From NCBI RefSeq assembly GCF_009827395.1, contig NZ_WTYX01000001.1, positions 81,001-145,000 on the forward strand: 64,000 nucleotides of DNA, written 5' to 3'. Source of the stretch: Pontixanthobacter aquaemixtae. GTDB lineage: Bacteria; Pseudomonadota; Alphaproteobacteria; Sphingomonadales; Sphingomonadaceae. Positions within the stretch are counted from its first letter, which is position 1. The number at the start of each line of letters is the position of its first letter. The translations under genes and the position numbers were made by a program. Shown here one piece after another: positions 36,138-45,050 of this stretch. The notes below the pieces were generated by a model. It had not been told where the DNA came from and searched no databases. It saw only the letters and a program-made list of their open reading frames with translations.

Positions 36138-36153
36138 CTGACGTTGACGTAAA
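36138..36153. promoter_or_regulatory. LiuR/MerR-type operator-like box between monooxygenase and receptor
   Basis: The 16 bases CTGACGTTGACGTAAA agree at 13 positions with the TTGACGTTAACGTCAA pattern I recall for LiuR-type MerR regulators of branched-chain and fatty-acid catabolism. It sits 69 bases before the monooxygenase start and 19 bases before the receptor start, so it could control both. The match is by eye and from memory. Confidence 0.35.
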
Positions 36154-36172
36154 GTGGCGTTAGGGCGCGCGC

Positions 36173-38197
36173 ATGCGTTTCTCCCTCAAATTTGCCGTTT
36201 CCGCGCTGGCGCTGATTTCCGCCGCGCCTGCCTTTGCACAAGACGAGGATCCGCGCGAACAGGATGAAGCCGACATCATCGTGAAGGGGCAGGGGCTCGA
36301 AGATTCGCCCGCACAAACAGCCTATTCCTCGATCGAGCTGGATCGGGTTGCGATCACAACATCGGCTTCGGGCCGGATCGAGGATGTGCTGTCATCGGTT
36401 GCAGGCTTCCAGCAATTCCGCCGATCGGACAGTCGCAGCTCCAACCCCAGCGCGCAAGGCGTTACGCTGCGCGCGCTCGGCGGGAATGCGACCAGCCGCG
36501 CGCTGGTGCTGCTCGATGGCGTGCCAATGGCCGATCCGTTCTTCGGATATATTCCGCTGAGCGCGATTGCGCCCGAGCGACTCGACACAATCCGGGTTAC
36601 GCGCGGGGGCGGTTCCGGGCCATTCGGTGCAGGCGCGCTTGCCGGTACGATCGAACTCAACAGCGCCGATGCCAATATGCTGGGGCCGGTCAGTGGCTCA
36701 GTCTTTGTCAACGATCGCGGCGAGACCGAAGCCAGCGGCAGCATCGCGCAAAATTTGGGCTCCGGCTTCGCTGTTTTGAGCGGACGCTGGGATCGCGGGC
36801 AGGGCTTTTTCACGACGCCGGAGGACCAGCGTGTCCCGGCTACTGCGAGGGCCGGTTTTGATAGCTGGTCTTTCGGAGTACGCGGCGCTGCGCCGCTAAC
36901 CGATTCTATCGAACTGCAAGCTCGCGGCCTGGTGTTCAATGACGAGCGCGTCTTGCGTTTTGACGGTGCTGACAGTTCCAGCGAGGGCGCCGATGCGAGC
37001 ATCCGCATTGTCGGGCGTGGCGATTGGCAGTTTGATGCGGTCGGCTATTTGCAGTCTCGCAATTTCTCCAATGTGGTGATTTCTTCGACGCGCTTTGTTC
37101 GCGTACTGGATCAGCGCAACACGCCATCGACAGGGCTGGGCGGAAAGTTCGAGATACGCCCGCCGGTGGGTGCCGATCATGTGCTGCGTATGGGCATGGA
37201 TTACCGGCGTTCGTCGGGCGAATTGCAGGAAGAGGCCTATAGCGCTTTCACAGGTAGTCTTCGCGAACGCCGCCGCGCGGGCGGGCGAAACAGCGATTTC
37301 GGTGTCTTTATCGAGGATGACTGGTTGATTGGTGATCTGGTCCTGACCGGCGGCATTCGCGCGAACCGGACCGTGATCGAGAACGGTTTCTATCGGGCAG
37401 TGGATGCGGACAATGTGCTTGTCGATGAAACCATCGCGCCGGATCGAGCGGATTGGTCTTTCTCCTATCGCGCCGGGGTGTCCTATGACGCGAGTGACGG
37501 GCTGCGCCTTCGCGCCGCGGCCTATCGCGGATTGCGCTTGCCAACATTGAACGAGCTATACCGGCCTTTCGTGGTTTTCCCGGTGGTGACGCAGGCCAAT
37601 GACGCGCTGGAGAATGAACAGCTAGAAGGTTTTGAGGCCGGCGTTGACTTCACCCCAGCCGAGGGTGTCGAGCTCTCGGTCACGGCGTTCAACAACCGCG
37701 TTGAAAACGCCATCGCCAATGTCACTTTGTCGCCGACTTTGCGGCAGCGGCAGAACTTGTCGGCGATCGAAGCGCGCGGGATAGAGGCGGGGGCATCGAT
37801 TACCGCCGGGCAAATCAGCTTTAACGGGACCATCGCTTACACCGATGCACAGGTCGATGGCAGCGGGGCATCGCTTGCATTGGATGGCAACCGTCCGCCG
37901 CAAATGCCCGAATTCGCCGCCAGCGCGACTGTTGCATGGAAGCCCGCGAAAAATTGGCTGCTCTCGGCAACTTTGCGCCACGTCGGTGCCCAGTTTGAGA
38001 GCGACCAGGAAACCGATGTGCTGCCCGCGGCGACCACGCTAGACGCTTTTGCGCAAATTCCCCTCTCCGGGAAATTCTCGCTGGTCCTGCGCGGCGAAAA
38101 TCTGTTCGACGAGACTATCGTAACGCGCAATTCAGATGGCGCGCTTGACCTTGGCGTTCCGCGCACCGTTTGGGGCGGAATACGGTTCGGCTTCTAG
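36173..38197 (+). CDS. TonB-dependent outer-membrane receptor
   Basis: A 674-residue receptor. A signal peptide (cleavage near AFAQ, residue 23) is followed by an acidic stretch and a TonB-box-like 'DIIVKGQ'. The plug (about 45-165) has 'VTLRALGGNATSRALVLLDGVPM'-type motifs (read in parts), and the barrel ends GGIRFGF. The size and plug resemble vitamin B12- or siderophore-type receptors. The ligand is unknown. It is divergent from the Baeyer-Villiger-type monooxygenase. Its TAG stop shares CTAG at 38194-38197 with the stop of the convergent malonyltransferase-like gene. Confidence 0.9.
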   Translation: MRFSLKFAVSALALISAAPAFAQDEDPREQDEADIIVKGQGLEDSPAQTAYSSIELDRVAITTSASGRIEDVLSSVAGFQQFRRSDSRSSNPSAQGVTLRALGGNATSRALVLLDGVPMADPFFGYIPLSAIAPERLDTIRVTRGGGSGPFGAGALAGTIELNSADANMLGPVSGSVFVNDRGETEASGSIAQNLGSGFAVLSGRWDRGQGFFTTPEDQRVPATARAGFDSWSFGVRGAAPLTDSIELQARGLVFNDERVLRFDGADSSSEGADASIRIVGRGDWQFDAVGYLQSRNFSNVVISSTRFVRVLDQRNTPSTGLGGKFEIRPPVGADHVLRMGMDYRRSSGELQEEAYSAFTGSLRERRRAGGRNSDFGVFIEDDWLIGDLVLTGGIRANRTVIENGFYRAVDADNVLVDETIAPDRADWSFSYRAGVSYDASDGLRLRAAAYRGLRLPTLNELYRPFVVFPVVTQANDALENEQLEGFEAGVDFTPAEGVELSVTAFNNRVENAIANVTLSPTLRQRQNLSAIEARGIEAGASITAGQISFNGTIAYTDAQVDGSGASLALDGNRPPQMPEFAASATVAWKPAKNWLLSATLRHVGAQFESDQETDVLPAATTLDAFAQIPLSGKFSLVLRGENLFDETIVTRNSDGALDLGVPRTVWGGIRFGF

Positions 38198-39234
38198 ACA
38201 ACGACGCCGCGCTGTTCGTGCAGACCCATTGATACCAGCAGGCCGCTTTCGGCTTGTTCGGATTTGAAAGCGGCCTTGCTGCCCATGCCTTTCCAGTCGG
38301 CGAGGATCAGCGATTGTGCCACCGCACCGCCCAAAGTGGTTCCGGGGCCGGTGATAATGAACAGGTCGGGTGCAAACTCGCGCGCGGCGACTTCAATGGC
38401 TCGCGTAAAGTCATAGGACTCCGTCACCTGGTGACCCAGCGTATAATCCCACAGCGCTTGCGTGTCGCTGGCATGCGGCCACCAGATCGCGCCGCGCCCA
38501 TCGATCATCGGCACATCCGGCTGGCCAAACAGGTCTGGCGAGAGAAGATCGCGACCTTTCTCTGCAACTGGTTGCTGCAAGCGCGTATGAAACGCCGCAT
38601 GATTGCCGAGCCGCATCGGAAACCGTCCGTCGATGGCGTCCACGGCACTTTCAAACGCTTTCAATCCAGCCTCGTTACCCGCCAGCACCAGCATCCCGCC
38701 GAGGTGAATAGAGGAGAGCAAGATATGATCTGCGCGCCCGTTGATTTCTGAGACTGTCACCAGCAGATCATCGCGCTTGGCCGCATCGGGCATCCAATCA
38801 TCGCCCACAAACGGGTAAACCAGTTGTCCGCCAATCAGCGCTTCCTGCATCAGCGTACCCATAGTGTTGGCCACGGTGAAGCCGTCTTCCGGCGATGTTG
38901 CTCCGGCGCAGGCAAGCGCGGAGTACCAGCCCATCGAATTGCCGGTGACCGCGACGACGTCCACAGCGCCGCGATCAATGCTTAGAAAATCACCCAGTGT
39001 AGCCGCAAAGATCAAGCCGGACGCATTGTCTCCGCGCGTATGTCTGGCGAGCGAGAACCGCTCGGCTCCATCGAGCGAGGACAGCGTTTCCTGATCGCGC
39101 GCACTGCGCTGCGCATCGAATTTTGTCAGCAGCGCCTGGTCGGGAAAATGCCTGCGTAAATACCCCAGCTCGGTCTTGTTATAAGTCCCCCGGCCGGGGC
39201 AAATGACGACTGCGCTCTTTTTGCCGGTGGTCAT
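38194..39234 (-). CDS. FabD-like acyl/malonyltransferase-domain protein
   Basis: A 346-residue protein with an acyltransferase fold by motif. Ser100 lies in a GNSMGW elbow (FabD has GHSLGE) and His216 lies in HAAFHT, matching the Ser-His dyad spacing of malonyl-CoA:ACP transferases. The usual Arg at the carboxylate pocket and the GQGSQ oxyanion segment are replaced (here CPGRGTY), so the acyl group may not be malonyl. It overlaps the fused E1 gene by 4 bases, which indicates a shared pathway. No acyl carrier protein or ketosynthase is adjacent. The housekeeping fabD should be elsewhere. Confidence 0.65.
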   Translation of the reverse strand: MTTGKKSAVVICPGRGTYNKTELGYLRRHFPDQALLTKFDAQRSARDQETLSSLDGAERFSLARHTRGDNASGLIFAATLGDFLSIDRGAVDVVAVTGNSMGWYSALACAGATSPEDGFTVANTMGTLMQEALIGGQLVYPFVGDDWMPDAAKRDDLLVTVSEINGRADHILLSSIHLGGMLVLAGNEAGLKAFESAVDAIDGRFPMRLGNHAAFHTRLQQPVAEKGRDLLSPDLFGQPDVPMIDGRGAIWWPHASDTQALWDYTLGHQVTESYDFTRAIEVAAREFAPDLFIITGPGTTLGGAVAQSLILADWKGMGSKAAFKSEQAESGLLVSMGLHEQRGVVV

Positions 39235-41420
39235 TGCGTGCCTCCTGCCAAAGCGGTGGCTGCTTTCACAATTCCATCGGCTGACGGCATGGTTGCAGCA
39301 TAGGCCGGCCCGGTCGGGATAAGGCTGTCTTCCGCGACGAGCCGTGCATGGCGCATATCCGATTTCTCGGTGAACATTGCCATCAGCGCTTCGGCCAAGC
39401 CGCCGGTGCGGCGCGTTTCGTCAACAATAAGCACATTGGCGCAGCCCTTCGCGGCGGCAAGCAGCGATTCTTCGGGCAGAGGTGACAGCCAGTTCAAATC
39501 GATAACGCGCGTTTTGATGCCTTTGTCGGCCAGTATTTTTTGAGCCTGTAAGGAGAGATAGGTGCCGTTGCCGAATGTCACGATGGCGACATCTTTGCCG
39601 TCACCATGCGTTGTAACCTGGCCCAGTGGGAGGCGGTCTGACGGATCGGGGTAGGTCCGCAGCCATCCGCCATCGCCCGGCTCATGCAGATCACGCATCG
39701 GGTAAAGCGCAATCGGCTCCAGGAAGATCACCAGCCGCTGTTCCTCGCGGGCTAGCCGTACCGCTTCGCGCATCATCCGCGCGGCGTCCGCCCCGTTGGA
39801 TGGGCAGGCCAGAATTACACCGGGGACATCGCGAATAGCGGCGAAACTGTTGTCATTATGGAAGTGCCCGCCAAAGCCCTTCTGATAGCCAAGCCCTGCA
39901 ATCCGGACGACCATCGGGTTGGTAAATTGGCCATTGGAGAAGAACGGTAACGTCGCGCCTTCGCCGCGGATCTGGTCCTCGGCATTGTGGTAATAGGCAA
40001 GGAACTGGATTTCGGGGATCGGCAAGAAACCGTTCTGTGCCATGCCCAGACCAAGCCCGAGGATGGACTGTTCGTCCAGAAGCGTATCGATTACCCGCGC
40101 TCTGCCAAAACGCGCTGACAGCTTTTGCGTCACCCCGTAGACGCCGCCTTTGCGCCCGATATCCTCTCCCATCATCGCGATCTCGGGGTATTCCAGCATC
40201 AGATCGGTCAGCGCCCAATTGATTAACCGCGACATGATTTGCGGTTGGTCCATCAGCTTCATATCGCCGCCGAACGCCGCCGCACGATTTTCGGGGGCCG
40301 GGCCGTTGCTTCGCTCGCATGCACGCGCTGGCGGGATGATGCTCGCCATGACCTGTTCGGCGGTCTGCAAACGCGGCCGTGTCACCGCCTCCGTCGCAAT
40401 CCGGTCAACACGCTTTGCGGTCTGGTTGTAGATATCGAGCGCCGCTGCACGGCCCAGCGCGCCTGCTTCGTCCATCAACCGGACCGAATGCAGAAGCGGA
40501 TCATTCGCCTCTTCGGCCTCAACCTCTGACTTCGCCATATAAGTCGTCGGTACATCGGCGCCTGCATGGCCATAGAGGCGGATCGTGCGGATATGCAGAA
40601 AAGCCGGCTTGCGGCGTGTGCGGACATAGTGCGCCGCCTGCTGCGTTACCCGGAAAGTGTCGTAGATATCGGTCCCGTCGCAGCTGAAATATTTGAGCCC
40701 CGGTCGTGCCTGAAAGCTCGCTGCGATCCAGCCGGTCGGGGTCTTGGTCGAAATTCCAATCCCGTTATCCTCGCACACCCAGAGCAGCGGCATCGGGATC
40801 TTCTGATAGGCTGTCCAGCATGACGTGTTAATCGCGCCTTGTGCGGTCGAATGATTGGCCGAGGCATCGCCGAAGCTGCACATTACAATTGCGTCATCGG
40901 GCAATAGTTTATGCTCTGGCGGCTGGCGCTTGGCGAGGCCGAGCGAATAGGCCGCGCCAACCGCTTTGGGCAAATGGCTGGCAATGGTCGAAGTCTGCGG
41001 CGGGATTGTCAGAGCTTTGGAGCCAAGGACCTTGTGCCGCCCGCCCGAAATCGGGTCTTCGCTGGAACAGGCAAAACTCAGCAACATGTCCCAGGTGATG
41101 GTTTGGCCCGGCACCTGTTCTGCCCGCTGGATTTGAAATGCGGCGTCGCGATAATGCAAAAATGCCATATCGGTGGGGCGCAATGCAGCTGCGACTGCGG
41201 CCATTCCTTCATGCCCCGACGAACCGATCGTGTAGAAGCCTTCGCCCTTGCTTTGCATCGCGCGGCTGGTGCGGTCGAGTGCACGCGTCAGGCAGCCAGA
41301 TCGATAGATCGAAACCGCCAGAGCTTCGCCAAGCGGCCCTTCTGGATTTGCGCCTTGGGGCAGGTCACCATCCGCGACCCGGCGGAGGAAATTGTCATGT
41401 ACGATTTGCGCGCGGTCCAT
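39231..41420 (-). CDS. Fused E1 alpha-beta 2-oxoacid dehydrogenase-type thiamine-diphosphate enzyme
   Basis: A 729-residue protein that joins both E1 chains. The E1-alpha half (about 1-350) has the thiamine-diphosphate motif from GDASAN (residue 184) to EDNGIG. The E1-beta half (about 385-729) carries 'MMGEDIGRKGGVYGVT', 'DTLLDEQSILGLGLGMA' and the transketolase C-terminal domain. Such enzymes decarboxylate branched-chain 2-oxoacids or pyruvate and pass the acyl group to lipoyl-E2. No E2 or E3 is encoded nearby. The partner instead is the FabD-like protein, overlapping by 4 bases. Whether it uses a shared E2 or hands acyl groups to another acceptor is open. Confidence 0.85.
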   Translation of the reverse strand: MDRAQIVHDNFLRRVADGDLPQGANPEGPLGEALAVSIYRSGCLTRALDRTSRAMQSKGEGFYTIGSSGHEGMAAVAAALRPTDMAFLHYRDAAFQIQRAEQVPGQTITWDMLLSFACSSEDPISGGRHKVLGSKALTIPPQTSTIASHLPKAVGAAYSLGLAKRQPPEHKLLPDDAIVMCSFGDASANHSTAQGAINTSCWTAYQKIPMPLLWVCEDNGIGISTKTPTGWIAASFQARPGLKYFSCDGTDIYDTFRVTQQAAHYVRTRRKPAFLHIRTIRLYGHAGADVPTTYMAKSEVEAEEANDPLLHSVRLMDEAGALGRAAALDIYNQTAKRVDRIATEAVTRPRLQTAEQVMASIIPPARACERSNGPAPENRAAAFGGDMKLMDQPQIMSRLINWALTDLMLEYPEIAMMGEDIGRKGGVYGVTQKLSARFGRARVIDTLLDEQSILGLGLGMAQNGFLPIPEIQFLAYYHNAEDQIRGEGATLPFFSNGQFTNPMVVRIAGLGYQKGFGGHFHNDNSFAAIRDVPGVILACPSNGADAARMMREAVRLAREEQRLVIFLEPIALYPMRDLHEPGDGGWLRTYPDPSDRLPLGQVTTHGDGKDVAIVTFGNGTYLSLQAQKILADKGIKTRVIDLNWLSPLPEESLLAAAKGCANVLIVDETRRTGGLAEALMAMFTEKSDMRHARLVAEDSLIPTGPAYAATMPSADGIVKAATALAGGTQ

Positions 41421-41495
41421 CCGCCACCTTTAGCCGCCTTTGCTATCAGCGGCCAAGCCTAGTTTCATCTGCAACCAATGGCCGGGAAGGAAATG

Positions 41496-41903
41496 CTAGA
41501 TGCGAACGCCGCCATTGGCCCAACCTTCCGCCGCCGTCCGGTTGAGCGAATCGGGCCCGCCATCTTCCATCAGCTCGTCTTGCATGGCGCGCGTTTCCAT
41601 CAGCGCCTTGGTTCCGATACTCTCTTCGAATTCGATCCCGACTGAATCAGGAGCGGTCCACACCAATTGGCCGAAGGTTTCATGCCCGTGCCACGTCAAA
41701 ACGGCATCGATACCGACGCGCAATTGCTCTTCGATCTTGCGATTCTTGCTCAGGCCCAGCTTGGCCCCGGTGAGCGAAATATCCTGCAGGACAACATTTT
41801 CCGTGCCGAACATCGTCGTCAACTGACCAGGCAACAGCGTTGCCAGGCGGCTCTTGTGCCGCCGGGCTCCGTTTACGCTGTTACGTTGGTTTACATTCGC
41901 CAT
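41496..41903 (-). CDS. PilZ-domain protein
   Basis: A 135-residue single PilZ domain. The two c-di-GMP-contacting elements are recognisable in weakened form: a basic RRHKSR segment near residue 15 and 'DISLTGAKL' (D/NxSxxG) near residue 42. It probably couples cyclic-di-GMP to motility or surface behaviour, but the first motif is not the perfect RxxxR of strong binders (the segment reads ARRHKSR). It stands alone between the E1 gene and tRNA-Ser. Confidence 0.75.
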   Translation of the reverse strand: MANVNQRNSVNGARRHKSRLATLLPGQLTTMFGTENVVLQDISLTGAKLGLSKNRKIEEQLRVGIDAVLTWHGHETFGQLVWTAPDSVGIEFEESIGTKALMETRAMQDELMEDGGPDSLNRTAAEGWANGGVRI

Positions 41904-42040
41904 GAAGTGCGCCGTAGCACCAACAGGTTATCGCAGATTTAATGCTCAGTTGTGCGGGCGGTTAGGCAGAAATTTCAGCGCCTTGAAGCGCGGCCTCGCC
42001 GTCAGCTGCTGCCAATATTCTTAAAAAGCGTGGCGGAAAA

Positions 42041-42130
42041 TGGCGGAGACGGAGGGATTCGAACCCTCGATAGGATTACTCCTATGGTTCCTTAGCAGGG
42101 AACTGGTTTCAGCCACTCACCCACGTCTCC
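42041..42130 (-). tRNA. tRNA-Ser (GCT)
   Basis: A 90-base class II tRNA read on the minus strand. The acceptor stem is GGAGACG/CGTCTCC, the anticodon stem GTTCC/GGAAC closes the loop CTGCTAA with anticodon GCT, and a long variable arm (CATAGGAGTAATCCTAT region) is present. GTTCGAATC forms the T-arm, with encoded GCCA at the 3' end. It reads AGC/AGT serine codons. Confidence 0.97.
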
Positions 42131-42357
42131 GGATCGCAGCGGCATTGGAAGCATAGCTGCGAAGTGGAGCGCGCTATAACGGGGCTCTTTGCACCGGGCA
42201 AGTGGAGTCACGAGAAAGGCTGAAATTGGCAATCGCACACGCAAAAGACTCGCTTCGCCGCAATTTCGATTCGATTCGTCGCCGGTTCATTGCCGCTTCA
42301 CCTGTCAGCGACTCTGTTGCGGGCCTACCTGTCCGTTTCGCGGACATAGGAGGACCT

Positions 42358-43197
42358 ATGAGCATCGTATCCATCGCCCGTTCGCATTTCCGCGGCCTTT
42401 GCGTGGCCATTGTGGGCTCTGCCGCTCTCGCTGCCGCCCCGCTTTCCGCGCAAACGATTGATGTCGTCGATCCCGATGATGCCTATGCCATCGATGGCGA
42501 TCTTGCCGAACAGCCAGGCGACCAGCCGGTCTATGCTGACGAACAGGCCGCAGATGCCACCGATGCACAGCCCAGTTTCGAAGAACAAATGGCCGGCGCG
42601 GTCGACGAAGCAGATGTTGCACCAAACTGGTCCGATCCGGTTGTAACGTCGAGCGATCCCGAAGTGGCTGCGTCACAGGCCTCTGCAAACCCGGCCGGAG
42701 CGGCCGCGCAAGGCGATACGTATAAGGAAGACGATTTGATCGGCGCTGCCGAAGGCGTGTTCGGCAAAGGCGCCGAAGGCGTCGCCAAAATGATCCAGAA
42801 CCTGCTCAAGGATCAAGGTGAGCCAAACGCGTATATCGTCGGGCGCGAAGCGGGCGGTGCGTTTGTGGTTGGCGCGCGCTACGGTTCGGGAACCCTGTTC
42901 CACAAGGTCGAAGGCGAACGTCCGGTCTATTGGACCGGTCCGTCAATCGGCTTTGATGCGGGCGCCAATGCAGGCAACACTTTCGTGCTGGTCTACAATC
43001 TTTACGACAGCGAAGAGCTGTTCAAACGCTTTCCTGCCGGTGAAGGGCAGGCCTATCTGGTTGGCGGAATGCACGCGAGCTATATGCGCCGCGGTGACAC
43101 GGTTCTGATCCCGATCCGCGTGGGGGCAGGGCTGCGGCTGGGCGTCAATGCCGGGTATATGCGCTTTTCGAAAAAGCACCGCTGGCTGCCGTTCTGA
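42358..43197 (+). CDS. EipA-family envelope protein (DUF1134)
   Basis: A 279-residue periplasmic protein. A signal peptide (cleavage near PLSAQ, about residue 32) and an acidic linker (to about residue 120) precede the compact beta-rich DUF1134 domain, with 'AYIVGREAGGAFVVGARYG', 'WTGPSIGFDAGAN' and 'RVGAGLRLGVNAGYM' segments. In Brucella and Caulobacter the homologue EipA is needed for envelope integrity. The AGGAGG ribosome site 6 bases before the ATG at 42358 decides the start; the frame is open further upstream. Confidence 0.9.
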   Translation: MSIVSIARSHFRGLCVAIVGSAALAAAPLSAQTIDVVDPDDAYAIDGDLAEQPGDQPVYADEQAADATDAQPSFEEQMAGAVDEADVAPNWSDPVVTSSDPEVAASQASANPAGAAAQGDTYKEDDLIGAAEGVFGKGAEGVAKMIQNLLKDQGEPNAYIVGREAGGAFVVGARYGSGTLFHKVEGERPVYWTGPSIGFDAGANAGNTFVLVYNLYDSEELFKRFPAGEGQAYLVGGMHASYMRRGDTVLIPIRVGAGLRLGVNAGYMRFSKKHRWLPF

Positions 43198-43300
43198 TAC
43201 GCCGGTGTAAGTGAGCCTTACGGGTTGCAACAATAACTAGGCGTCAAAAGACGCATATTGTGGTTGCGAGTATCCGCGTCCCTCGGCAATGGGGGGCATC

Positions 43301-44476
43301 ATGCTCGACCGTTTGAAACCCCAATCGCCCGACGCGCTTCTTGCGCTGATCAAACTCTATGCCGCCGATGAACGAGCGGACAAGATCGACCTTGGTGTTG
43401 GTGTTTATCGCACCAATGAAGGCGATACTCCGGTGTTTGCGGCGATCAAGGCCGCAGAGGCGAGGCTGGTCGCCGAGCAGGACAGCAAAAGCTATCTCGG
43501 CCCCGAAGGCGATCTGGGCTTTGTTCATGCATTGATGCCTTATGTGTTCGGCGATGACCCGACTATGGGCGGACGGATCGAAGGCATGCAGACGCCGGGC
43601 GGAACAGGCGCTGTCCGTCTGGCCGTTGCGGTGGCGAAACAGGCTGGCGTCACCGCCATTCACATGGGTACGCCCAGCTGGCCCAACCATGCGCAAATCC
43701 TGTCCGATGTGGTGATCGATTTTAAACCTTTCGATCATGCCAATGACGATGGAACCGCCAATATCGACACCGTATTGCAGGTGATTCGCGCTGCTTCGGA
43801 AGGCGAAGCGGTGTTGCTGCACGGTTGCTGCCACAACCCGACCGGCATTGACTACACTGACGACCAATGGGACGCGATTGCCGCGGCTTTTGCAGACAGC
43901 GCGGCGCTGCCCATTCTTGATATTGCCTATCAAGGGCTGGGGCACGGTCTGGACGAGGATGCCTATGGGATCCGCAAAGTCCTCGCTGCGGTTCCCGAAG
44001 CGCTTGTTGCCTATAGTTGTGACAAAAACTTCGGAATGTACCGCGACCGGGTTGGCGCTCTTTATGTGATGGCGCGCGATGCCGATGGGCTGCCTGCTAT
44101 TCTCTCAAACCTCAACGCGTTGGCGCGGGCCAGCTGGTCGATGCCGCCTGATCATGGCGGTGCGGCAGTGCGGGTGATCTTGAACGATGCGGATATGACC
44201 GCGCAATGGCTGGAAGAGCTGGCTACGATGCGCGCGCGGATGCGCCGAGTGCGTGACCGGCTGGCCGAAGCGGGCGATGTCGGCAGCCTCGATCTGCGTC
44301 CGCTGGGGCACCAGAACGGGCTGTTTTCGGTGTTGCCACTGAGCAAGGACCAGATCCAGCAATTGCGAGACGATCATGCGATCTACATGGCGGGCTCGGG
44401 CCGGATCAACATCGCAGGATTGCATCAAGGCAATATCGACAAATTCATCTCCGCACTCGCGGAAGTGACCGGATAG
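43301..44476 (+). CDS. Aspartate/aromatic amino acid aminotransferase (class I)
   Basis: A PLP enzyme of about 391 residues that moves amino groups between aspartate or aromatic amino acids and 2-oxoglutarate. The Schiff-base Lys242 is in SCDKNFGMYRDRVG, the form typical of the AspC/TyrB subgroup I-alpha. 'GVYRTNEG', 'CCHNPTG' (PLP-contacting Asn) and the C-terminal 'GSGRINIAG' region are present. The ATG at 43301 follows GGGGGG by about 4 bases and is preferred to an ATG 12 bases earlier. A GNAT gene begins immediately after its stop. Confidence 0.92.
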   Translation: MLDRLKPQSPDALLALIKLYAADERADKIDLGVGVYRTNEGDTPVFAAIKAAEARLVAEQDSKSYLGPEGDLGFVHALMPYVFGDDPTMGGRIEGMQTPGGTGAVRLAVAVAKQAGVTAIHMGTPSWPNHAQILSDVVIDFKPFDHANDDGTANIDTVLQVIRAASEGEAVLLHGCCHNPTGIDYTDDQWDAIAAAFADSAALPILDIAYQGLGHGLDEDAYGIRKVLAAVPEALVAYSCDKNFGMYRDRVGALYVMARDADGLPAILSNLNALARASWSMPPDHGGAAVRVILNDADMTAQWLEELATMRARMRRVRDRLAEAGDVGSLDLRPLGHQNGLFSVLPLSKDQIQQLRDDHAIYMAGSGRINIAGLHQGNIDKFISALAEVTG

Positions 44477-45016
44477 TTGGACCGCCAGCCGATCCTCGAA
44501 GGGGAGCGGTTATTTCTCCGGCCGCTGGCCCGCGAGGATTGGGACGCTTTGTTCGCAGTCGCTTCGGACAAACGCATCTGGGAACAGCACCCGATGCACG
44601 ATCGCTGGCAGGAGCCGGTGTTCCGCGAATTTTTCGACGACGCGTTGGCCAAGAGTGGCGCGCTTGCGATCATCGACAAAGCGAGCGGCAAGATTGTCGG
44701 CTCGTCACGGTATCAGGATCATAAGCCCGACCAAGGCGGTTCGGTCGAAATCGGCTGGACTTTCCTGGCCCCTGCATTGTGGGGCAGCGGCGCGAATGCG
44801 GAGCTCAAGCGGCTGATGCTAACCCACGCATTGGAATCGGTCGAGCGGGTCAATTTCCGGGTCGGCGAAACAAATCTTCGATCGCGCAAAGCGATGGAGA
44901 AAATCGGCGGGCGGCTGACCGATGAAACCCAGATTGTTCAACTGCCCGATGGGCCCGCCGTGCATGTCATCTATGCAATCACGCGCGCGAGTTTTGCCAA
45001 AGGGCCGCTGAGCTAA
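44477..45016 (+). CDS. GNAT N-acetyltransferase (RimJ/RimL-like)
   Basis: A 179-residue acetyltransferase with the Acetyltransf_3 layout: 'GERLFLRPLAREDW' at the N-terminus, 'SGKIVGSSRYQ' and 'SVEIGWTFLAPALWGSG' in the core, 'NFRVGETNLRSRKAMEKIGG' near the end (read in parts). The substrate is not known; relatives acetylate ribosomal-protein termini or small amines. The start is a TTG that directly follows the aminotransferase stop, so translation is likely coupled. Confidence 0.85.
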   Translation: MDRQPILEGERLFLRPLAREDWDALFAVASDKRIWEQHPMHDRWQEPVFREFFDDALAKSGALAIIDKASGKIVGSSRYQDHKPDQGGSVEIGWTFLAPALWGSGANAELKRLMLTHALESVERVNFRVGETNLRSRKAMEKIGGRLTDETQIVQLPDGPAVHVIYAITRASFAKGPLS

Positions 45017-45050
45017 CCACAATTCGCGCGTGAATTGCTTTGGCCTGAGC

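Noticed and set aside
43240..43262. GCGTC-AAAA-GACGC hairpin after the EipA gene
   Set aside because: A 5-bp stem without a T-run is too weak to call a terminator.
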